Shown here: positions 61,001 through 64,000 of the stretch, in pieces | Layout of the letters: each line of letters begins with the position of its first letter | Position numbering within the stretch: the stretch's first letter is position 1 | NCBI GenBank assembly: GCA_000708835.1 | Contig: DF236958.1 | Coordinates: 185,006 to 249,005 of the forward strand | Length of the DNA stretch: 64,000 nt | Source: Klebsormidium nitens | Taxonomy: Eukaryota; Streptophyta; Klebsormidiophyceae; Klebsormidiales; Klebsormidiaceae | Direction: 5' to 3' | The notes under the pieces: generated by a model | What the model saw: only the letters and a program-made list of their open reading frames with translations | Database searches by the model: none | What the model was told of the DNA's origin: nothing | Position numbers and translations under genes: made by a program

Positions 61001-63593
61001 GGCTGTCGTCACCGCCCCCGTCCTCGTCCCCGCCTTTGCTGTTGTTATCGCCGCCATCATCGGCAGGCTGACCGGCACCCTTGCTGACGTCACCTGGAAC
61101 ATTAGAGGATCGTGGCGGGTCAGAAGAAGGCTTGGGAGCGGGTTCACTGATGATGGCGAGCTGCTGGTCAACTGAGCAAGGAGGTACAGGGCAAAACCAG
61201 AGATGGAAGGGTTGTTGGGCTCCAATCCCTGTTAAGCAGATACTGTCGCAAGTGAGATTCTCTGCCTGTGAAGGGTCTGGCGGCTTCGATCAGGAGCAAG
61301 TATTTGCGGAGGTATAGGACAGGTCTTTCACTCTGCAAGCGAGATAATTGGAGCTTTCAAGGTTGCTTGTTATGAAAAGCGCCCTTGGCTAAGGCCCACA
61401 CCCGGAAATTGAACAAGAAAATTTTGTAGAATGAAGGCGTTTGAATTATGGGGGGCACAGGAAGCAACATCATTTAGAGCACCTTTTGGGTTAGTCAAGT
61501 GGTTTGAGTGGTCTGGCTTTTAAGAGGTGTAGGTGGTTTGACTTGATCCCCAAACTCCTATTTCAAGCGTCCTCAAGTCGATGGTCATGGTCGAGGAGAC
61601 TGATCAAGCGAGGAGGTACTGGCTATACTTCACTGGAGGTACAACAAGAGAAAGTGTCCAACGAACAGAAAGTCCAGAAAAACGTAGCTTGAACACTGAA
61701 CTTCGAGCTTGTGCCTCTTAAGTCAAAGTTCCATGTCAACAGGCACTTTTCAGATGTCTCCTGGAGCACGTTGCTGCTATGAACGGCTTGTGTTGTTACA
61801 TTTGAGGAAACCAATGAAAAGAAACGGTTCACGCCGACGCCGACATGAGGGATGTGGGCGCAACTCGGAAACAATCATCAAAACCGCCAGTTCCTCACCG
61901 TCTGCCGCATCTTGCCCATCCTGGCCCGAGTCTCCGTTTCCACTCCCCTCCCCATTTGCGTCCCCTGATCCAACTCCTCCGTTCAATGGCAGATGGCTCC
62001 CCTCTGCCCCGTTCTGCTGCGCTGGGTCTCCAGTTTCATTCAGATCGAGTGCCCCCGCATTGTTCAGTTCAACTCTCGGCGGGGCCTCGCTCTTGCACGC
62101 ACTCCCAACCTCTGTTGCCCTTGCCAGCTGGACTTCTTCATTGCCGACCGAGTTGCTTCTCTCAGCAATCTTGTTGCCTTTCCTCTTCGCCGGGGGTGCC
62201 GCTCTGCCAGGCCCCGTCTGAGGGACTACGCCGTCTGCCTTGCCCTGATTCTCGACCCCTTTCTTTCCGTTCAGAACTCCCGCTTGGGCAACGTTTGAGA
62301 TACTCAGAAGCTCCTCTTTTGGCAGCTGTTTTCTGAGCAGGTTAACCAAACCCTCCACACGGAACATGGTTTCGACCGCTGCCTTCTCATTCTCCGTGAG
62401 AGGGCCATCAGAAGCTTGCTTGCCATCGGGTGAAGTGTCGTGTGTCTCATCCTTCTTCTCTTGACCAGATATGGGCGGGAAGGTAGGCAGTGCTCGGACC
62501 TTTGCTTTGAGCCTCAAGGAAAGGTTAATCTGGAAAACAAAAACGAGGGGGTTTGGCAACCGGTCTCTTGCTTCCATTGTCTCACAAGGTTGGAGTGGCT
62601 CGCCGTTCAGTGAAGTGTGAAAAAGCGCGAACTAGGAGAACCGTCTGACACCATCTTTGGGAGCCGGATAGAGAGGAGAAGGGGACAGGAAAGCTACAGG
62701 CAGTACGTTGTGGATTTCTTGGGAGTCGAGGCCTCCTCCTCGTAATCAAGAAACTCTTATGTCACATCCTTAAAGTGGGTACCTCTCAAAGTCAACCAGC
62801 TGGCTTCGAGGCCAAACCCAACTGCAGATTTCAGTGTGGTCCAATATGACATCATCAGGCCTGGGATATCTGTAATGTGATGCCCACATTTCAGAAAAGG
62901 ATCTGAACCTAGAAACGACCTCTCAGACTAGTCACAAATCAGTAATCTGTATCAACAACCTCTCTGTTGAGCTGCCACAATGTAGACTGCCAGCAGCTTT
63001 GAGCACTCAGCCGGTTCTGCTGGCGTCCTCAGGAACATGTTTGATTCAGATTTCTTGATCTTAACCCAGCCCTTCATTATCCAGCAAGAATGTCGTCCAC
63101 CTGATACATAGCCTGCAAACCCTAATGACTCTTCTTGTTCTACACAAATCTGCCCGTCAAGTTCCCTGACCGTAATGTGCTTCGGATGCCACCTGTCAAC
63201 AAACACGTCCTTTGAAGTAGTCTTTTAGATCTGAGGTCCTGCCAAAGCAACTTATGTGTGACTGTTTTTCCAACAGAGGAGAGTCAGGCTCCAAGATTTC
63301 CTCTCCTATCAATGTACACTGGGTTAGAGTCAGCCCACTTGCCCGACACATCTAAAGACAAATGATCACCAACACTAACTTACCTGGTCCGACAACCAAG
63401 CGAGGCCTGCTTTCATACTTTCAAGCTCTGCTTCCTCAAAGTGCTGTAGCTCCGAGCCCAGGCTCTCCACAAAACCAAGCTGCATCTCTGTCGCAGGCTG
63501 CTCTACATCTGCCCGGTGTTCAACGCCCACCTTGTGGCTGTGCATTGTTTGAGAAACCTCTGCTGCATCAACCGTTCTGAGCACTTGCGCCAT
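58083..63593 (-). CDS. Unknown acidic single-pass membrane protein, 495 aa
   Basis: Five exons: 63593-63384, 62529-61899, 61093-60849, 59686-59506 and 58303-58083, all GT-AG and in phase. The start ATG 63593 sits in GCGCCATGGCGC, an excellent context. The protein has a helical N-terminus rich in Glu (LGSELQHFEEAELESMKAGL), a long polar low-complexity region rich in Gly/Asp/Asn/Ser with a basic patch (PPAKRKGNKIAE), one hydrophobic helix (about 343-361, GILVYLIVSTTIPAFTLI), then a polar C-terminal part (LRILNPLKRFQKDMEKAVLG) ending GHGDQAERA. There is no cleavable signal peptide, so orientation is unknown. No family recognised; the coding assignment rests on phase, length and splice quality. 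Introns 3 and 4 are largely built of exon-end copies. Confidence 0.75.
58385..58640 (-). repeat. Two ghost copies of the start of exon 5 of the unknown membrane protein gene
   Basis: The real exon start (58303 downward) recurs at about 58385-58450 and 58566-58640 in the upstream intron. On the + strand all three show GCATGTCCGCCTCCACG (the real exon: GCATGTCGGCCTCTACG), then GTCCTC and a C/G-rich stretch. The first copy keeps an acceptor-like CGTAGG; it reads GPSEEDAKLTVEADMRAA, still in frame. Confidence 0.85.
58746..59410 (-). repeat. Array of five ghost copies of the end of exon 4 of the unknown membrane protein gene
   Basis: The end of exon 4 (59506) and its donor recur at about 59340-59402, 59210-59270, 59036-59100, 58868-58943 and 58746-58806. 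On the + strand they share GAGCGCC-type sequence, GTGGAACTG and GGGGTCGACCTGCTTC. Three of five keep a GTGAG donor. Between copies are GGAAC-rich bases like those after the real donor, so each unit seems to be exon end plus donor plus intron start, about 130-170 bases long. Confidence 0.88.
59800..60320 (-). repeat. Array of five ghost copies of the start of exon 4 of the unknown membrane protein gene
   Basis: The start of exon 4 (59686, CCCGCAG/TGGAAGATCCAG) recurs in the upstream intron at about 59800-59845, 59970-60025, 60061-60100, 60181-60235 and 60262-60320. The second copy keeps acceptor and frame (LKIQSLRIVKPINF against WKIQSLRILNPLKRF). The first has lost one base. Flanking GCCGAAAGGTTT is shared by copies one and four. 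Confidence 0.85.
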
Positions 63594-64000
63594 GGCGCAA
63601 AATGCTCGGTCACTGTTCAAAGTTGTCGTTGGTCAACCTTCGCAAGCCCCCAATGCACGGCGCGTTGGAAGAAAGACGTCCCTGCTGTCTGATTTGGACA
63701 CAGCAAGGCAAATGGAACTTGGAACCCCTGCTCCTCAGTTTCTTGTCGTTGGGAGCAGGCTTGCGACAGCAATATTGAAAGCAATTCCAGTGGCAAAACG
63801 CCGAGGCAAGAAACGAGGGGAGTGCAGAGCCTGGGCATTCGGAGCAGAGGCCTTGGTTCGTGACGTGCCACCTGTCGTTCACCCAAGATGCCCGCTTGGA
63901 TGTCAGCTGGCGTGCTTGCTGCCCCTCGATGCATCCCCTGGAAGGGGCATCGCTGCTTCCCGTGCCGACGTGTGGCAGTCCCATTGAGCACCGGGGGGCC
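63594..64000. promoter_or_regulatory. 5' flank of the unknown membrane protein gene
   Basis: Likely promoter and 5' UTR of the - strand gene. A 131-codon + strand frame (63592-63987) starts from the same CCATGG palindrome; it has Arg-rich, transit-like content but no other support and runs to the window edge. Confidence 0.35.

Noticed and set aside
1-64000. CRISPR array, rRNA, tRNA or phage-like content
   Set aside because: The tandem structures seen are exon-derived or simple repeats, with no uniform repeat-spacer pattern; no rRNA or tRNA could be drawn by eye.

Overview
This is eukaryotic nuclear DNA from the green (plant) lineage. The genes are split by GT-AG introns of a few hundred bases, and exons join in frame to give plant-type proteins: a plastid terminal oxidase, a RING-FYVE-SYLF protein, a DUF604 glycosyltransferase and a GT47 exostosin. 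A gene about every 5 kb, a mixed base composition and an algal-type PTOX suggest a streptophyte alga; Klebsormidium is my guess, not established. There is no sign of bacterial, viral or organellar sequence.

Layout: 1-1748 (+) 3' part of proteasome alpha-6; 3167-3397 (+) small conserved membrane protein; 5471-11293 (-) PTOX, 10 exons; 11700-12440 inverted-repeat element; 12608-18999 (+) tyrosyl-tRNA synthetase, 8 exons, ending in a predicted membrane tail; 19995-21627 (-) plastid-type membrane protein with a WW domain; 21915-24599 (+) unknown gene; 26361-32071 (-) GT47 exostosin, 8 exons; 33071-33780 TIR element with a 7-bp target duplication; 33988-39308 (+) RING-FYVE-SYLF, 8 exons; 40511-45436 (-) DUF604 glycosyltransferase, 3 exons; 46752-49042 (+) small unknown gene; 49043-52848 mostly non-coding; 52849-56173 (-) nuclear Tudor-like gene with odd frame switches; 58083-63593 (-) unknown acidic single-pass membrane protein, 5 exons.

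Many genes are head to head (PTOX/TyrRS, WW/unknown, GT47/RING-FYVE, DUF604/small gene), so promoters are probably shared. Both inverted-repeat elements sit in such divergent promoters. The genes are unrelated housekeeping functions, as is normal in a eukaryote, and do not form a pathway.

The most unusual signal is inside introns. In at least four genes, the introns flanking an exon carry several imperfect copies of that exon's own end together with its splice site and adjoining intron bases: copies of the exon start lie upstream, copies of the exon end lie downstream. I call these splice-junction ghost arrays. They are clearest around 58304-60848, 15633-16328 and 41427-41895. I know of no described system of this kind. 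All exon models here are hand-made from reading frames, splice signals and remembered family sequences; no alignment was run.
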